Part shown: positions 44,538 to 53,820 of the stretch, piece by piece
How the letters are laid out: each line of letters starts with the position of its first letter
Numbering within the stretch: position 1 is the stretch's first letter
Assembly (NCBI RefSeq): GCF_004683865.2
Contig: NZ_CP038439.1
Coordinates: 3,102,001-3,166,000 of the forward strand
Source of the DNA: Paracoccus liaowanqingii
GTDB lineage: Bacteria > Pseudomonadota > Alphaproteobacteria > Rhodobacterales > Rhodobacteraceae
Direction of reading: 5' to 3'
Length of the DNA: 64,000 nt
Translations under genes and position numbers: made by a program
The notes under the pieces: generated by a model
Databases searched by the model: none
Seen by the model: the letters and a program-made list of their open reading frames with translations, nothing else
What the model was told of the DNA's origin: nothing

Positions 44538-45206
44538 TCACCCACGCAGCAGCGCCTCGGCCAGGGGGATCGCCTGCGGCGTGCCCACGTCGCACCAGCC
44601 GCCCGGATGGATCATCCCGAAGGCCCGCCCTTCGGCGATCAGCAGGTCCCACAAGCGGTTGAGCGAGAAGGCGGCATCGGCGATCCCTGCCAGCCGGTCG
44701 GGGCGGATGATCTGCGCGCCCGCATAGACGTGATCGCCCTGCCGGATCAGCCGGTGCCCCGGATCCAGGCTGAAATCCCCCGCGCCCTGCCGGGCCGTCG
44801 CGCGGTCCAGCGGCACCAGCGCCAGCAGCGCGTCCATGTCGTCGCGCCAGGCCCCGGCCAGCGCGGTCAGCACGTTCGGCCCCGTCCAGACGACATCCGG
44901 GTTCAGCGTCATCACCGGGCCGTCGCCCAGCAGCGGCAGGGCGTGGCGCAGCCCTCCGCCGGTCTCCAGGATCTGGCCCGCCTCACGGCTGATGGCGATG
45001 TCCTGCCCCTGCAGATGCCGCTCGATCTGGGCGCCGAGGTAGTGGGTGTTGACCACGATGGGGGCGGCGCCCGCCTGCCGCCCCAGATCCAGCGCACGGT
45101 CCAGCAGGCTGCGGCCCGCGACCTCGATCAGCGGCTTGGGGCGCGTGTCGGTCAGGGGCCGCATCCGGGTGCCCAGGCCTGCTGCAAAGATCATCAGGGG
45201 CGGCAT
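44538..45206 (-). CDS. murU: Nucleotidyltransferase, MurU-like (MurNAc-1-phosphate uridylyltransferase)
   Basis: 222 residues, the size of MurU. The sugar-nucleotidyltransferase signature GLGTRMRPLTDTRPKPLIEV is at 10-29; the second motif is ETGGGLRHALPLL. In Pseudomonas, AmgK phosphorylates MurNAc and MurU makes UDP-MurNAc, a peptidoglycan recycling shortcut that bypasses MurA. The upstream gene encodes an AmgK-like kinase and overlaps by 13 bases, which supports this role. Biochemical identity is inferred from family and neighbour. Confidence 0.87.
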   Translation of the reverse strand: MPPLMIFAAGLGTRMRPLTDTRPKPLIEVAGRSLLDRALDLGRQAGAAPIVVNTHYLGAQIERHLQGQDIAISREAGQILETGGGLRHALPLLGDGPVMTLNPDVVWTGPNVLTALAGAWRDDMDALLALVPLDRATARQGAGDFSLDPGHRLIRQGDHVYAGAQIIRPDRLAGIADAAFSLNRLWDLLIAEGRAFGMIHPGGWCDVGTPQAIPLAEALLRG

Positions 45207-46585
45207 CGGGCACGGATCCTTTCGCGGGTCGCCTCATCGGGGGCGGGGATGCCGGCCAGCGCATCGGCCAGCGGGGCCAGCGCCGGATGGGTCAGGTTGC
45301 GCGACAGATGCCCCCAGACCCGGGGCATGAAGTCCAGATAGCGCGGCTTGCCGTCCCGCACCGCCAGCCGGACGAAGATGCCCAGGATCCGCAGCGCCCG
45401 CTGCGCGCCGATCAGCGCATAGGCGGCCCGGAAGGCGGCCTCGTCGGCGCCGGTCGCGGCCAGATAGCGGGCGATCTGCGCCTGCTCCACCGCCGGGTCC
45501 ACGTCGCGCCGCGCGTCCTGCAGGCAGGAGACCAGATCATAGGCCGGATGCGCCGCCACCGCGTCCTGATAGTCCAGAAGGCCCAGGGGCGCCGCGTCGC
45601 GCCAGACCAGGTTCTCGGCATGGAAATCGCGCAGGCTGAGGGCCGGGGGCAGGTCCCTGCACAGCCGGTCGTGAAGCTCGGCGATCAGGGCGGGGATCCG
45701 CGGCGCCGCAGACGCGCCGGGGTACTGCTCGGTGAAAAGCCGCACCAGATCCGCCATCGCCGCCCCGTCCAGCGGCGCCACGAAACCCGGCACCGGCTGG
45801 TGGTGCAGGTCGACCAGCAGGTCGGTGATGCGGTCGTGGATCACGAGCGCCAGATCCGGCTGGCGGGCCAGCGCGCGGGCAACCAGATCGTCGCCCAGAT
45901 CCTGCAGCAGCAGCAGCCCCTGTCCGGCATCCTGCGCCAGGATCGCGGGGGCGCCGAAGCCCCGGTCGCGCAGCCAGTCCGTCATCGCCACGAAAGGCGC
46001 CACCGCGCCCGAAGCATCGTCCATCAGCACCGCCGTGCCCCCCGGGCCCTCCAGCCGGAAATAGCGCCGGGCCGAGGCGTCGCCTGCCAAGGGCAGCACC
46101 CGCGCCTCGTCCCAGCCCGCCTGCGTGACGAAGCCGGCCCGTGCGGCCAGCCGCGCGGCGCCGGGAAAGTCCAGCTCGATCCCGCGCAGGTCGGGATCGG
46201 GGCAGGCGGACAGCGTGACGGTCAGCGCACCGGGGGGCGGGGCCGTCAGCCGGTCGGGCCATTCGATCAGGCAGATCGCCTCGTCCATCGCCTCGTCCAG
46301 GCCCAGCTCGGACAGCTCGGACGGGTCGGTCAGGCGATAGAGGTCGGCATGCCAGATCTGGCTGCCCCTCGGGTCGTCATAGGTCTGGACCAGCGTGAAG
46401 GTCGGGCTGGGCACGTCCTCGGCCAGATCGCCCTGCCGCGCGCGGATGAAGGCGCGGGCGAAATGCGTCTTGCCCGCGCCCACCGGGCCCTCCAGCAGCA
46501 CGGTCGCGCCGGGCGCCAGATCGGCGGCCAGCATCCGCGCCAGCGCGGCGGTCAGGGGTTCGGAGGCGATCAGGCGCGTGCTCAT
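45194..46585 (-). CDS. Fusion protein: TsaE ATPase and AmgK-like sugar kinase
   Basis: 463 residues from ATG 46585. Residues about 1-150 are TsaE (YjeE): P-loop GPVGAGKT (33-40), SPTFTLVQTYDD and HADLYRLTDPSELSELGLDE. TsaE is needed for threonylcarbamoyl-adenosine at tRNA position 37. Residues about 160-463 are an APH-type kinase: DASARRYFRLEG, LLLLQDLGDDLV, then catalytic LRDFHAENLVW and metal-site GLLDYQDA. This part resembles AmgK, the MurNAc/GlcNAc anomeric kinase. No stop or frameshift separates the two. Such bifunctional proteins are, from memory, known in Rhodobacterales. The stop overlaps the murU-like start by 13 bases. Confidence 0.9.
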   Translation of the reverse strand: MSTRLIASEPLTAALARMLAADLAPGATVLLEGPVGAGKTHFARAFIRARQGDLAEDVPSPTFTLVQTYDDPRGSQIWHADLYRLTDPSELSELGLDEAMDEAICLIEWPDRLTAPPPGALTVTLSACPDPDLRGIELDFPGAARLAARAGFVTQAGWDEARVLPLAGDASARRYFRLEGPGGTAVLMDDASGAVAPFVAMTDWLRDRGFGAPAILAQDAGQGLLLLQDLGDDLVARALARQPDLALVIHDRITDLLVDLHHQPVPGFVAPLDGAAMADLVRLFTEQYPGASAAPRIPALIAELHDRLCRDLPPALSLRDFHAENLVWRDAAPLGLLDYQDAVAAHPAYDLVSCLQDARRDVDPAVEQAQIARYLAATGADEAAFRAAYALIGAQRALRILGIFVRLAVRDGKPRYLDFMPRVWGHLSRNLTHPALAPLADALAGIPAPDEATRERIRARCRP

Positions 46586-46682
46586 GCCCGCCGTTCTAGC
46601 GGCTTGTCGGGCCGGGGGGAACAGGGTGCGAACCGGCGCGCGGATGGGGTATGATGAGACTACGCGATTCCCCGAGGTCCCC

Positions 46683-47288
46683 ATGCTGCGCACCGCCCTT
46701 GTCCTGACCCTGGCCCTTGCGGGCCCCGCCCTGGCCACGCAGGAATACATCCTGCCCACCCTGTTCGACGTGGCCCGCGTGGCCCCGGACGATGTGCTGA
46801 ACATCCGCGCCGACCCTTCGGCCAGCGCCCCGATCCTCGGCACGCTGGCCCCTGATGCCACCCGCATCGAGGTGGTCGAGGAGATCCGGGGCTGGGCCCG
46901 GGTCAACATCGGCGAGGGGACGGGGTGGGTGTCGGCCCGCTATCTGGATTACCGCACCGATGTCTGGGAGGAGGGCGCGCTGCCCGAAGGCTTCGCCTGC
47001 TACGGGACCGAGCCGTTCTGGAACCTGCGCGCGACCGAGGACCAGATCGCCCTGCAGCAGCTGGGCGAGCCCGACCTGACGATGCCGCTGACGGCGGTGC
47101 TGTCGACCGGCGTCTTCCGCGATCCGACCCGCGCGGTGCTGGCCGAGGGCCTGACCCTGACTGCCGCGCCGCAGATCTGCGGCGACGGCATGTCGGACCG
47201 CCAGTTCGGATTGCGGGCGCTGGTCGTGCTGCAGGGCGACCGGCCCCGGATGCTGACGGGCTGCTGTTCGGTCCAGCCGCGCGACTAA
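46683..47288 (+). CDS. SH3-domain periplasmic protein
   Basis: 201 residues with a signal peptide ([13 protein letters not shown], cleavage near residue 19). A bacterial SH3 (SH3_3) domain covers about 30-90: [18 protein letters not shown] and [19 protein letters not shown]. The C-terminal part starts [13 protein letters not shown] and ends GCCSVQPRD; the GTEPFW motif recurs in small periplasmic proteins of unknown role. Three or more cysteines may form disulfides. It overlaps the convergent dapB stop by 4 bases. Confidence 0.8.
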   Translation: MLRTALVLTLALAGPALATQEYILPTLFDVARVAPDDVLNIRADPSASAPILGTLAPDATRIEVVEEIRGWARVNIGEGTGWVSARYLDYRTDVWEEGALPEGFACYGTEPFWNLRATEDQIALQQLGEPDLTMPLTAVLSTGVFRDPTRAVLAEGLTLTAAPQICGDGMSDRQFGLRALVVLQGDRPRMLTGCCSVQPRD

Positions 47289-48118
47289 AGCCCCAGCACG
47301 TCGTGCATGTCATAGCTGCCGGGACCCTTGTCCTGGCCCCAGAGCGCCGCCCGGATCGCGCCGCGCGCAAAGATCGCCCGGTCGGTCGCCAAGTGGCGCA
47401 GCACGATACGCTCGCCCTCGGCGGCGAAGATCACGTCATGCTCGCCCACCACGTCGCCGCCCCGGATGGCGGCGAACCCGATGGTGCCGGGCTCGCGGGC
47501 GCCGGTGATCCCCTCGCGCGCGGGCGTGCGCACATCGTCGAGGGTCGTGCCCCGCCCCTCGGCGGCCGCCTCGCCCAGCATCAGCGCGGTGCCCGAGGGC
47601 GCGTCGACCTTGTGGCGGTGATGGGATTCGACCACCTCGATGTCCCAGTCCTCGCCCAGGGCGGCGGCGACCTTGCGGGTCAGGCCCACCAGCAGGTTCA
47701 CGCCAAGCGACATGTTGCCCGCCCGGATGATCGGGGCGTGGCGGGCGGCGGCCTCCAGGGCTGCCAGATGCGCAGGTTCCAGCCCCGTGGTGCCGATCAC
47801 GTGGACGGCGCGGGCCTGGGCGGTCAGTTCGGCAAAGCCCACGGTCGCGTCCGGCGTGGTGAAGTCGATCACCGCCTGCGCCTGCGCGATGGCCGTCACC
47901 GCATCGTCGCTGACGATCACGCCCGCGGGCGCCCCGCCCAGGGCCGTACCGATGTCCTGCCCGATCCAGGGCTGGCCCGGCCGGTCCAGCGCGCCGACCA
48001 GCCGCAGCTCGGGATGATCCAGGATCAGCCGGACCAGCATCTGCCCCATCCGCCCCGAGGCGCCGGTCACCACCACGCCCGGGCGCGGCGGCTGGTCGGT
48101 GTTCTGCAAATCGCTCAT
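47285..48118 (-). CDS. dapB: 4-hydroxy-tetrahydrodipicolinate reductase
   Basis: 277 residues from ATG 48118. NAD(P)H-binding GASGRMG is at 19-25; the catalytic site is [16 protein letters not shown] at about 164-179 (His166/167, Lys170). DapB makes tetrahydrodipicolinate in diaminopimelate and lysine biosynthesis. asd, an earlier pathway step, is also in this window but not in the same operon. Divergent from rbfA with 73 bases between. Confidence 0.96.
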   Translation of the reverse strand: MSDLQNTDQPPRPGVVVTGASGRMGQMLVRLILDHPELRLVGALDRPGQPWIGQDIGTALGGAPAGVIVSDDAVTAIAQAQAVIDFTTPDATVGFAELTAQARAVHVIGTTGLEPAHLAALEAAARHAPIIRAGNMSLGVNLLVGLTRKVAAALGEDWDIEVVESHHRHKVDAPSGTALMLGEAAAEGRGTTLDDVRTPAREGITGAREPGTIGFAAIRGGDVVGEHDVIFAAEGERIVLRHLATDRAIFARGAIRAALWGQDKGPGSYDMHDVLGL

Positions 48119-48191
48119 GGTCCACCCCTGCTGATGTTGCGGGGCTTTTACCCCGTTGCGGCGCGGCCCGCGACCCCCTACATCGGGGATC

Positions 48192-48626
48192 ATGGCACAG
48201 AACCGCAATTCCCATGGTCAGGGCTCCAAGGCGCAGCGCCAGCTGCGTGTGGGCGAACTGATCCGTCGCACGCTGGCCGAGGTGCTGGCGCGTGGCGATG
48301 TCCACGACCCCGACCTGAACCGGCATTCCATCACCGTGGGCGAGGTGCGCACCTCGACCGACCTCAAGGTGGCCACGGCCTTCGTGCTGCCCCTGGGCGG
48401 GCGCGAGGCCGACGAGGCGCTGCTGGCGCTCCGCCGCAACGCGCCCGAGTTGCGCCATCTGGTCGCCAAGGGGATGACGCTGAAATACGCGCCCGAGCTG
48501 CGCTTCCAGCTGGACGAGACCTTCGACATGATGGACGACACGCGCCGCCTGTTCGAGGACGAGCGCGTGCGCCGCGATGTCGAGGCGCCCGATACCGACG
48601 CACCCGCGGATGACGATGCCCGCTGA
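48192..48626 (+). CDS. rbfA: Ribosome-binding factor A
   Basis: 144 residues. The family pattern is clear: [20 protein letters not shown] (18-37), then [19 protein letters not shown] (46-64), [19 protein letters not shown] and the KH-like end [13 protein letters not shown]. RbfA is a 30S maturation and cold-adaptation factor. The stop overlaps the next gene start, and truB is two genes downstream, a common association (in many bacteria rbfA-truB are adjacent). Confidence 0.94.
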   Translation: MAQNRNSHGQGSKAQRQLRVGELIRRTLAEVLARGDVHDPDLNRHSITVGEVRTSTDLKVATAFVLPLGGREADEALLALRRNAPELRHLVAKGMTLKYAPELRFQLDETFDMMDDTRRLFEDERVRRDVEAPDTDAPADDDAR

Positions 48627-49374
48627 CCTGCCGCGCCGCCTTGCGGTGGCCTGCGGGATGCTGATGGCGATGGCGTTGCCCTCGGCGGCTGCGACCTGCG
48701 AGCGGGTGGACCATGACGGGCAGGGCTATGTCCTCTGTGAGGTCGGTGCCGCGCAGGAACCCGCGCTGCGCCTGTGGCAGGACGGCCCGGACGGCGCGCC
48801 CCTGCGCAACTTCGCCAATGTCCGCCGCATCCTCGGGCCGGACGAGGATCTGTCCTTCGCGATGAACGCGGGCATGTTCCATGCCGATTACCGCGCCGTG
48901 GGCCTGCTGGTCATCGACGGGGTCGAGCTGTCGCCCATCGTCACCGGCGCCAGCCGCGACAATTTCGGGATGCTGCCCAACGGAGTCTTCTGCACGGGCG
49001 GCGACCGGCCCTTTTCGGTGATCGAGACGCTGGAGTTCGCCGAGACCCGCCCTGACTGCCGGCTGGCGTCGCAATCCGGGCCGATGCTGGTCGTCGACGG
49101 CGAGTTGCATCCGCGCTTCCTGGTGGACAGCGACAGCCGCTATATCAGGAACGGCGTGGGCGTGGCGCCCGACGGGCAGACGGCGTGGTTCGCCATCTCC
49201 AGCCGACCGGTGACCTTCCACGAGTTTGGGCGCTTCTTCCGCGACGGGCTGGGGGTGCGGGATGCGCTGTATTTCGACGGCTCGATCTCGCGGCTCTATG
49301 CGCCCGCGGTCCGGCGGGCGGATTTCGGGCGCAGCATGGGGCCGATCATCGGGCTGGTCCAGCCGGGCGGTTGA
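48610..49374 (+). CDS. Phosphodiester glycosidase family protein (NAGPA-like)
   Basis: 254 residues from ATG 48610 (ATG 48616 also possible), inside the end of rbfA. A signal peptide ([15 protein letters not shown]) is followed by a NAGPA-like domain: [20 protein letters not shown] (about 82-101), [41 protein letters not shown] and the end [10 protein letters not shown]. In eukaryotes the family includes the uncovering enzyme of lysosomal enzymes; bacterial roles are mostly unknown, probably exopolysaccharide or peptidoglycan related. It separates rbfA from truB. Confidence 0.87.
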   Translation: MTMPADLPRRLAVACGMLMAMALPSAAATCERVDHDGQGYVLCEVGAAQEPALRLWQDGPDGAPLRNFANVRRILGPDEDLSFAMNAGMFHADYRAVGLLVIDGVELSPIVTGASRDNFGMLPNGVFCTGGDRPFSVIETLEFAETRPDCRLASQSGPMLVVDGELHPRFLVDSDSRYIRNGVGVAPDGQTAWFAISSRPVTFHEFGRFFRDGLGVRDALYFDGSISRLYAPAVRRADFGRSMGPIIGLVQPGG

Positions 49375-49428
49375 CCCCCCGATGCGGCGGCGCTATGCCC
49401 CGGCGCTTGGTTTTGCAGGAGTGATCGC

Positions 49429-50322
49429 ATGGCGCGCAAGAAGGGCCGGGACATCAGCGGCTGGCTGATCGTGGACAAGCCCGCAGGGGTGGGCTCGACC
49501 GCCGTCGTGGCCAAGGTCAGGTGGGCGCTGGATGCCAAGAAGGCGGGCCATGCGGGCACGCTGGACCCCGATGCGACCGGCGTGCTGGCCATCGCCCTGG
49601 GCGAGGCCACCAAGACCGTGCCCATCGTGACCGATGCGCTGAAATGCTATAACTTTGTGGTGACCTGGGGGGCCGAGACGGCGACCGACGATGCCTCGGG
49701 CGAGGTGCTGCGGACCTCGGAGGCACGGCCGTCCGAGGCCGAGGTGCAGGCGGCACTGGCGGGCTTCACCGGCGACATCATGCAGATCCCCCCCGCCTTC
49801 TCGGCCGTCAAGGTCGAGGGCGAGCGCGCCTATGATCTGGCCCGCGAGGGGGTCGAGATGGAGCTTGCCGCCCGGCCGCTCTGGGTCGACAGCCTGACCC
49901 TGCTGGAGGCAGGCGAGGGCCATGCCCGGCTGGAGATGGTCTGCGGCAAGGGCGGCTATGTGCGCTCCATCGCCCGCGATCTGGGCCGGGTGCTGGGCTG
50001 TCTTGGCCATGTCGCCCATCTGCGCCGCACCTGGTCGGGGCCCTTCGAGGTGGACCATGCCGTGCCCTTCGACCGCGTGGACCGCGAGGCACAGGAGTGG
50101 CTGGATGGCCAGATCCTGCCGCTGGAGACGGGCCTCACCGACCTGCCCATGCTGCGCGCCACGCCCGAGGGCGGCATCCGGATCCGCAACGGCAATCCCG
50201 GCGAGGTGACCGGCGGGGCGGAATGGGGCGAACTGGTCTGGGTCATGGATGCGCAGGGGCCGGTCTGCATCGGACGCTATCAGGGCGGGATGGTGCAGCC
50301 CGAGCGGGTGTTCAATCTGTGA
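49429..50322 (+). CDS. truB: tRNA pseudouridine-55 synthase
   Basis: 297 residues. Catalytic Asp46 is in [13 protein letters not shown] (41-53). [17 protein letters not shown] (11-27) and the Tyr-containing AYDLAREG, and VRSIARDLG also match TruB. It modifies U55 in the T-loop of tRNAs. A G-rich hairpin repeat begins eight bases after the stop. Confidence 0.95.
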   Translation: MARKKGRDISGWLIVDKPAGVGSTAVVAKVRWALDAKKAGHAGTLDPDATGVLAIALGEATKTVPIVTDALKCYNFVVTWGAETATDDASGEVLRTSEARPSEAEVQAALAGFTGDIMQIPPAFSAVKVEGERAYDLAREGVEMELAARPLWVDSLTLLEAGEGHARLEMVCGKGGYVRSIARDLGRVLGCLGHVAHLRRTWSGPFEVDHAVPFDRVDREAQEWLDGQILPLETGLTDLPMLRATPEGGIRIRNGNPGEVTGGAEWGELVWVMDAQGPVCIGRYQGGMVQPERVFNL

Positions 50323-50329
50323 CGCCGCA

Positions 50330-50386
50330 GGGGGCGCTGCCCCCCGTCCTGCGGACTCCCCCCGGAATATTTTCATGAAGAAGAAA
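50330..50386 (+). repeat. Extragenic hairpin repeat, copy 2
   Basis: Stem GGGGGC-GCT-GCCCCC followed by a CCCCCC run, GGAATATTTT and GAAGAAGAAA, in the same order as the copy at 36180-36232. The 3' end overlaps the last codons of the convergent NlpC/P60 gene, which therefore ends in ISSS. Confidence 0.7.
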
Positions 50387-51209
50387 TGGCGGGGCTTGAG
50401 GTGGGCCTGTGGGCGCCCTGGAAGGGGCCTTGGCCTGCGGCATTGATGCGGGCGAGGGCGGCGGCGATGGGTTCGGTCGTGACGGACATGGTCCCGGCGG
50501 TGGCGTGGATCATCAGGACGGCCGAGAGGGCCATGGCGACATGGCCGGGCCAGAAGAGCAGGTCGCCGCGCCGGATGTCGTCGGTCGGGGGGAAGGCGGC
50601 GCGCTGCAGGTCGCTGTCGCCGGGGCAGGGGATGCCCGCCGCGGTCAGCGCCGCCTGCACGAGGCCCGAGCAGTCGATGCCCGCCCGGCTGTTGCCGCCC
50701 CAGAGATAGGGGGTGCCGATGAGCGTCTCGGCCACGGCGGCGGGGTCCGGGGCGGGGCTGTCGCCGATATGTTGCAGGGGGACGAAGTCCCCGGTGGCGA
50801 GGCGGGCAAAGCCGCCCTCGGTTCCCGTGACCGACAGGCGGGCGCCGAGGGACAGCGAGGCCATCTCGCGCAGCTTCATGTCGGGGCCGGGATAGACATG
50901 GGTCGCAGGGGCCGTGACCCGATGGGTCAGGGGCGGCAGGTCGCGGGTCAGGGCGGCCGTGGGCAGCCAGCCGCAATAGCCGTCCAAGGCGGCCTGCACG
51001 AAGCTCATCGGGCCGCGATCCTCGATCACCGTCAGGTCGGCGCCGAAATTCACCTGCCGGTCGCGGCGGCCGTCCGGGGCGGTCAGCAGGTCGACCAGCG
51101 GCACGGCCAGCCGCGCGGGGTGGCCGGGCGTGAAGCGGGGGCGGTCCAGCTGGCCGCGCAGGGCCTCCAGCGCCACGCGGTCGGTGGCGGGCGTCAGGCG
51201 GCGGTCCAT
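50373..51209 (-). CDS. NlpC/P60 family cell-wall peptidase with SH3 region
   Basis: 278 residues from ATG 51209, no signal peptide. The N-terminal half contains SH3-like segments (about 60-160). The C-terminal NlpC/P60 domain has IDCSGLVQAAL (catalytic Cys near 178), GDLLFWPGHVAMALS (His) and MIHATAG. These enzymes cleave the D-Glu-gamma-DAP bond in muropeptides. It follows the leucyl aminopeptidase gene after two bases; similar pairs (aminopeptidase plus NlpC/P60) act on murein peptides. The last codons are supplied by repeat copy 2. Confidence 0.9.
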   Translation of the reverse strand: MDRRLTPATDRVALEALRGQLDRPRFTPGHPARLAVPLVDLLTAPDGRRDRQVNFGADLTVIEDRGPMSFVQAALDGYCGWLPTAALTRDLPPLTHRVTAPATHVYPGPDMKLREMASLSLGARLSVTGTEGGFARLATGDFVPLQHIGDSPAPDPAAVAETLIGTPYLWGGNSRAGIDCSGLVQAALTAAGIPCPGDSDLQRAAFPPTDDIRRGDLLFWPGHVAMALSAVLMIHATAGTMSVTTEPIAAALARINAAGQGPFQGAHRPTSSPAISSS

Positions 51210-51211
51210 GA

Positions 51212-52576
51212 TCAGAAGAGCCGGGGCAGGGCCGCCAGGATGGCGCGGGCGCCTTGGCCCACCCCGCCCTTGGGCCGGCCCGGCGCGGCCACCGGCTGCC
51301 AGCCGTAGATGTCCAGATGGGCATAGCGGCCCGCGCCCTCGGCGAAGCGGCGCAGGAACAGGGCCGCAGTGATCGACCCGGCCATCCCGCCCGAGGGGGC
51401 GTTGTCCAGATCGGCGATGGCGGGCTCGATCTGTGGCTCGTAGGCATCCCAGAAGGGCATGCGCCACAGCGGATCGCCCACCGCCATGCCCGCCTGCTGC
51501 AGCGCCAGGGCGGTCGCATCGTCGTCGCAATAGAGCGGCGGCAGGTCGGGGCCAAGCGCCACCCGCGCCGCCCCCGTCAGCGTCGCCAGCGAGATCATCA
51601 GGTCGGGGTTTTCCTCGGCCGCGTAGGTCATCGCGTCGGCCAGCACCAGCCGTCCCTCGGCATCGGTGTTGTTGACCTCGACCGACAGGCCCTTGCGGCT
51701 GGACAGCACGTCGCCGGGGCGGAAGGCATTGCCCGCGACGCTGTTCTCGACCGCCGGGATCAGCACGCGGATGCGCAGGCCCGCTGCGGCCCCCGTGCCG
51801 GCCAGCATCTTCAGCAGTCCGAGCGCGGTCGCCGCCCCGCCCATGTCCTTCTTCATCAGCCCCATCGAGGCGCCGGGCTTGAGGTTCAGCCCGCCCGTGT
51901 CGAAGCAGACGCCCTTGCCGACGATGGTCAGCATCGGCCCCGCGTCGCCGAGCCGGATGTCGATCAGGCGCGGCTCGGACGCGGCGGCGCGGCCCACGGC
52001 GTGGATCAACGGGAAGTTCTGCTTGACCAGCGCGGTGCCCGAGATGACCTCGACCCGGGCGCCGATCTGGTTGGCCAGCGCCCGGGCGGCGGCCTCCAGC
52101 CGGTCGGGGCCCAGGTCGCTGGCGGGGGTGTTGATCAGGTCGCGGGTCAGGAACTCGGCCTCGGCGATGGCCAGCAGGCGGGGGCCGTCGACCCCGTCCG
52201 GGCAGACGAGGCGCGGGCCCTGGAGCGGCGCGCCCTTGTAGCGGGTGAAACGGTACTGGCCCAGAAGCCAGCCCAGGATCAGCCGGTCGGGATCCAGCCC
52301 GGACGGCAGCGCGGCCAAGCGCCAGTCGCCCTTGGGCAGGCCTTGGGCGCGGGCCAGCGGAAAGCGGTCCCGCGCCGCCTGCGCGCGCTCGCCCAGACCC
52401 AGAAGCGCCCCGCGCAGCCCGCCGTCGCTGTCGGGCAGCAGGCAGATCTGGCCGGTCTTGCCCGCAAAGCCGCAGGCCCCGGGCCAGGTCCCGGCCTCGG
52501 GCGGCAGGTCCTCGTCCGACCAGACGGGCCAGAGGGGCAGCGCGGTGTCCGAGGCGGGGGCGAATTCGAGGGTCAT
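51212..52576 (-). CDS. Leucyl aminopeptidase family protein (M17)
   Basis: 454 residues. The M17 metal and catalytic blocks are intact: VGKGVCFDTGGLNLKPG (about 222-238), MKKDMGGAA, and NTDAEGRLVLADAM (about 302-315). The N-terminal domain is diverged from PepA. It hydrolyses N-terminal residues of peptides in the cytoplasm, with two metal ions. It is co-oriented with the NlpC/P60 gene (gap of two bases), suggesting joint use in murein peptide breakdown; this is inference. Confidence 0.92.
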   Translation of the reverse strand: MTLEFAPASDTALPLWPVWSDEDLPPEAGTWPGACGFAGKTGQICLLPDSDGGLRGALLGLGERAQAARDRFPLARAQGLPKGDWRLAALPSGLDPDRLILGWLLGQYRFTRYKGAPLQGPRLVCPDGVDGPRLLAIAEAEFLTRDLINTPASDLGPDRLEAAARALANQIGARVEVISGTALVKQNFPLIHAVGRAAASEPRLIDIRLGDAGPMLTIVGKGVCFDTGGLNLKPGASMGLMKKDMGGAATALGLLKMLAGTGAAAGLRIRVLIPAVENSVAGNAFRPGDVLSSRKGLSVEVNNTDAEGRLVLADAMTYAAEENPDLMISLATLTGAARVALGPDLPPLYCDDDATALALQQAGMAVGDPLWRMPFWDAYEPQIEPAIADLDNAPSGGMAGSITAALFLRRFAEGAGRYAHLDIYGWQPVAAPGRPKGGVGQGARAILAALPRLF

Positions 52577-52653
52577 GGCAGGTTCCTTGGCAGATCGGCG
52601 ACCAGCCTACAGGACCGGCCGGTGCCCGCAACCCCGACCCCGGGGCCCACCCC

Positions 52654-53031
52654 TCAGGCCAGCGCGGTGCGGTCCCAGATCTCGGTCAGGGACTGGTTGC
52701 CGACCCGCGCCAGCCGCGCCCCGATCGCGGCCACGGCCGGCAGGTCGCCGCGTTCGGCCATGGAGCTGAGGTCCATCGCCACCCCGGCCAGCGAGAGAAG
52801 CCCGATCTGCCAAGCCAGGCGCGACAGGCGGTCGGACTGGGTGGCGGCCTGGGTCAGATCCTCGCGTTCCAGCGCCTCCTGCACGGCGACCAGGGTGCCG
52901 GCCAGCTGTTCCAAAGCCAGGCCGATGACGTTCTGGGCGGCCGTTTCCCCCAGTTCGACGACGATGTCCGACACTCGGCGGCTGTCGACGCGGACCGCTT
53001 CCGAGATGACGAGGGCCGAAATATGTACCAA
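52654..53031 (-). CDS. Small helical protein of unknown function
   Basis: About 125 residues. The frame is also open to a GTG at 53061, but TTG 53031 has GGAGGA four bases upstream. It has no signal peptide or membrane segment. The sequence is Leu/Ala-rich and likely all-alpha, for example VIGLALEQLAGTLVAVQEAL and GARLARVGNQSLTEIWDRTA. It recalls Hpt-type four-helix bundles but no HxxKG phospho-site is seen. Downstream of it on the same strand is the aminopeptidase gene; the carbonic anhydrase gene is divergent. Function unknown. Confidence 0.6.
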   Translation of the reverse strand: MVHISALVISEAVRVDSRRVSDIVVELGETAAQNVIGLALEQLAGTLVAVQEALEREDLTQAATQSDRLSRLAWQIGLLSLAGVAMDLSSMAERGDLPAVAAIGARLARVGNQSLTEIWDRTALA

Positions 53032-53172
53032 GCTGTCCTCCGGCAGGATCCATCCATGCACCGGCCAAGCATGGGCGGGAAGCGGTGAAGAAAGCCTTGA
53101 GGCGCGCGCAAGAAAAGGCTCGAATTTGTTTCAATCAGGGCCTATCACGCAGGTCAGAAAACGAGGTTCCAG

Positions 53173-53820
53173 ATGCACAACCTGTCGCCGTTGCCACAAT
53201 ATCTGACCAAGCGCTATCACGGCTGGAAGGCCACCTCCTACAACGAGAACCGTGCCTGGTTCCGCCGCCTGGCGACCGAAGGGCAGCGCCCGCGCGCCAT
53301 GGTGATTTCCTGCTGCGACAGCCGCGTGCATGTCACCAGCATCTTCGGCGCCGATTCGGGCGAGTTCTTCATCCATCGCAACATCGCCAACCTGGTGCCC
53401 GCCTATGCGCCCGACGGGCTGCAGCACGGCACCTCCGCGGCGGTGGAATATGCGGTGGCGGCGCTGAAGGTCGCGCATCTGATCGTGGTGGGGCACACGA
53501 ATTGCGGCGGCGTCGCGGGCTGCCACGCGATGTGTTCGGGCGCCGCCCCCGAGCTGGAGGAGAAGACCAGCTTCGTGGGTCGCTGGATGGACATCCTGCG
53601 CCCCGGATACGACCGCGTGAAGGAGCTGCCCGAGGCCGATCAGGTCCCGGCGCTGGAACGCGAGGCGGTGCTGGTCTCGCTGGAGAACCTGATGACCTTC
53701 CCCTTCGTCCGCTCGGCCGTCGAGGCCGGAGAGATGTCGCTGCACGGCATCGTGCACGACATCACCGAGGGCACGCTGGTCCAGGCCGAGGATGGCGGCA
53801 GGCGGTGGGTCTCAGTCTGA
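53173..53820 (+). CDS. Beta-class carbonic anhydrase
   Basis: 215 residues. Zinc ligands are Cys48 (in CCDSRVH), His108 and Cys111 (GHTNCGG); the Asp49-Arg51 dyad is present. FIHRNIANLVPAY and VEYAVAALKVAHLIVVGH are typical of the clade. It interconverts CO2 and bicarbonate, giving bicarbonate for carboxylases. Its 3' end overlaps the convergent DedA gene by 9 bases. Confidence 0.95.
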   Translation: MHNLSPLPQYLTKRYHGWKATSYNENRAWFRRLATEGQRPRAMVISCCDSRVHVTSIFGADSGEFFIHRNIANLVPAYAPDGLQHGTSAAVEYAVAALKVAHLIVVGHTNCGGVAGCHAMCSGAAPELEEKTSFVGRWMDILRPGYDRVKELPEADQVPALEREAVLVSLENLMTFPFVRSAVEAGEMSLHGIVHDITEGTLVQAEDGGRRWVSV

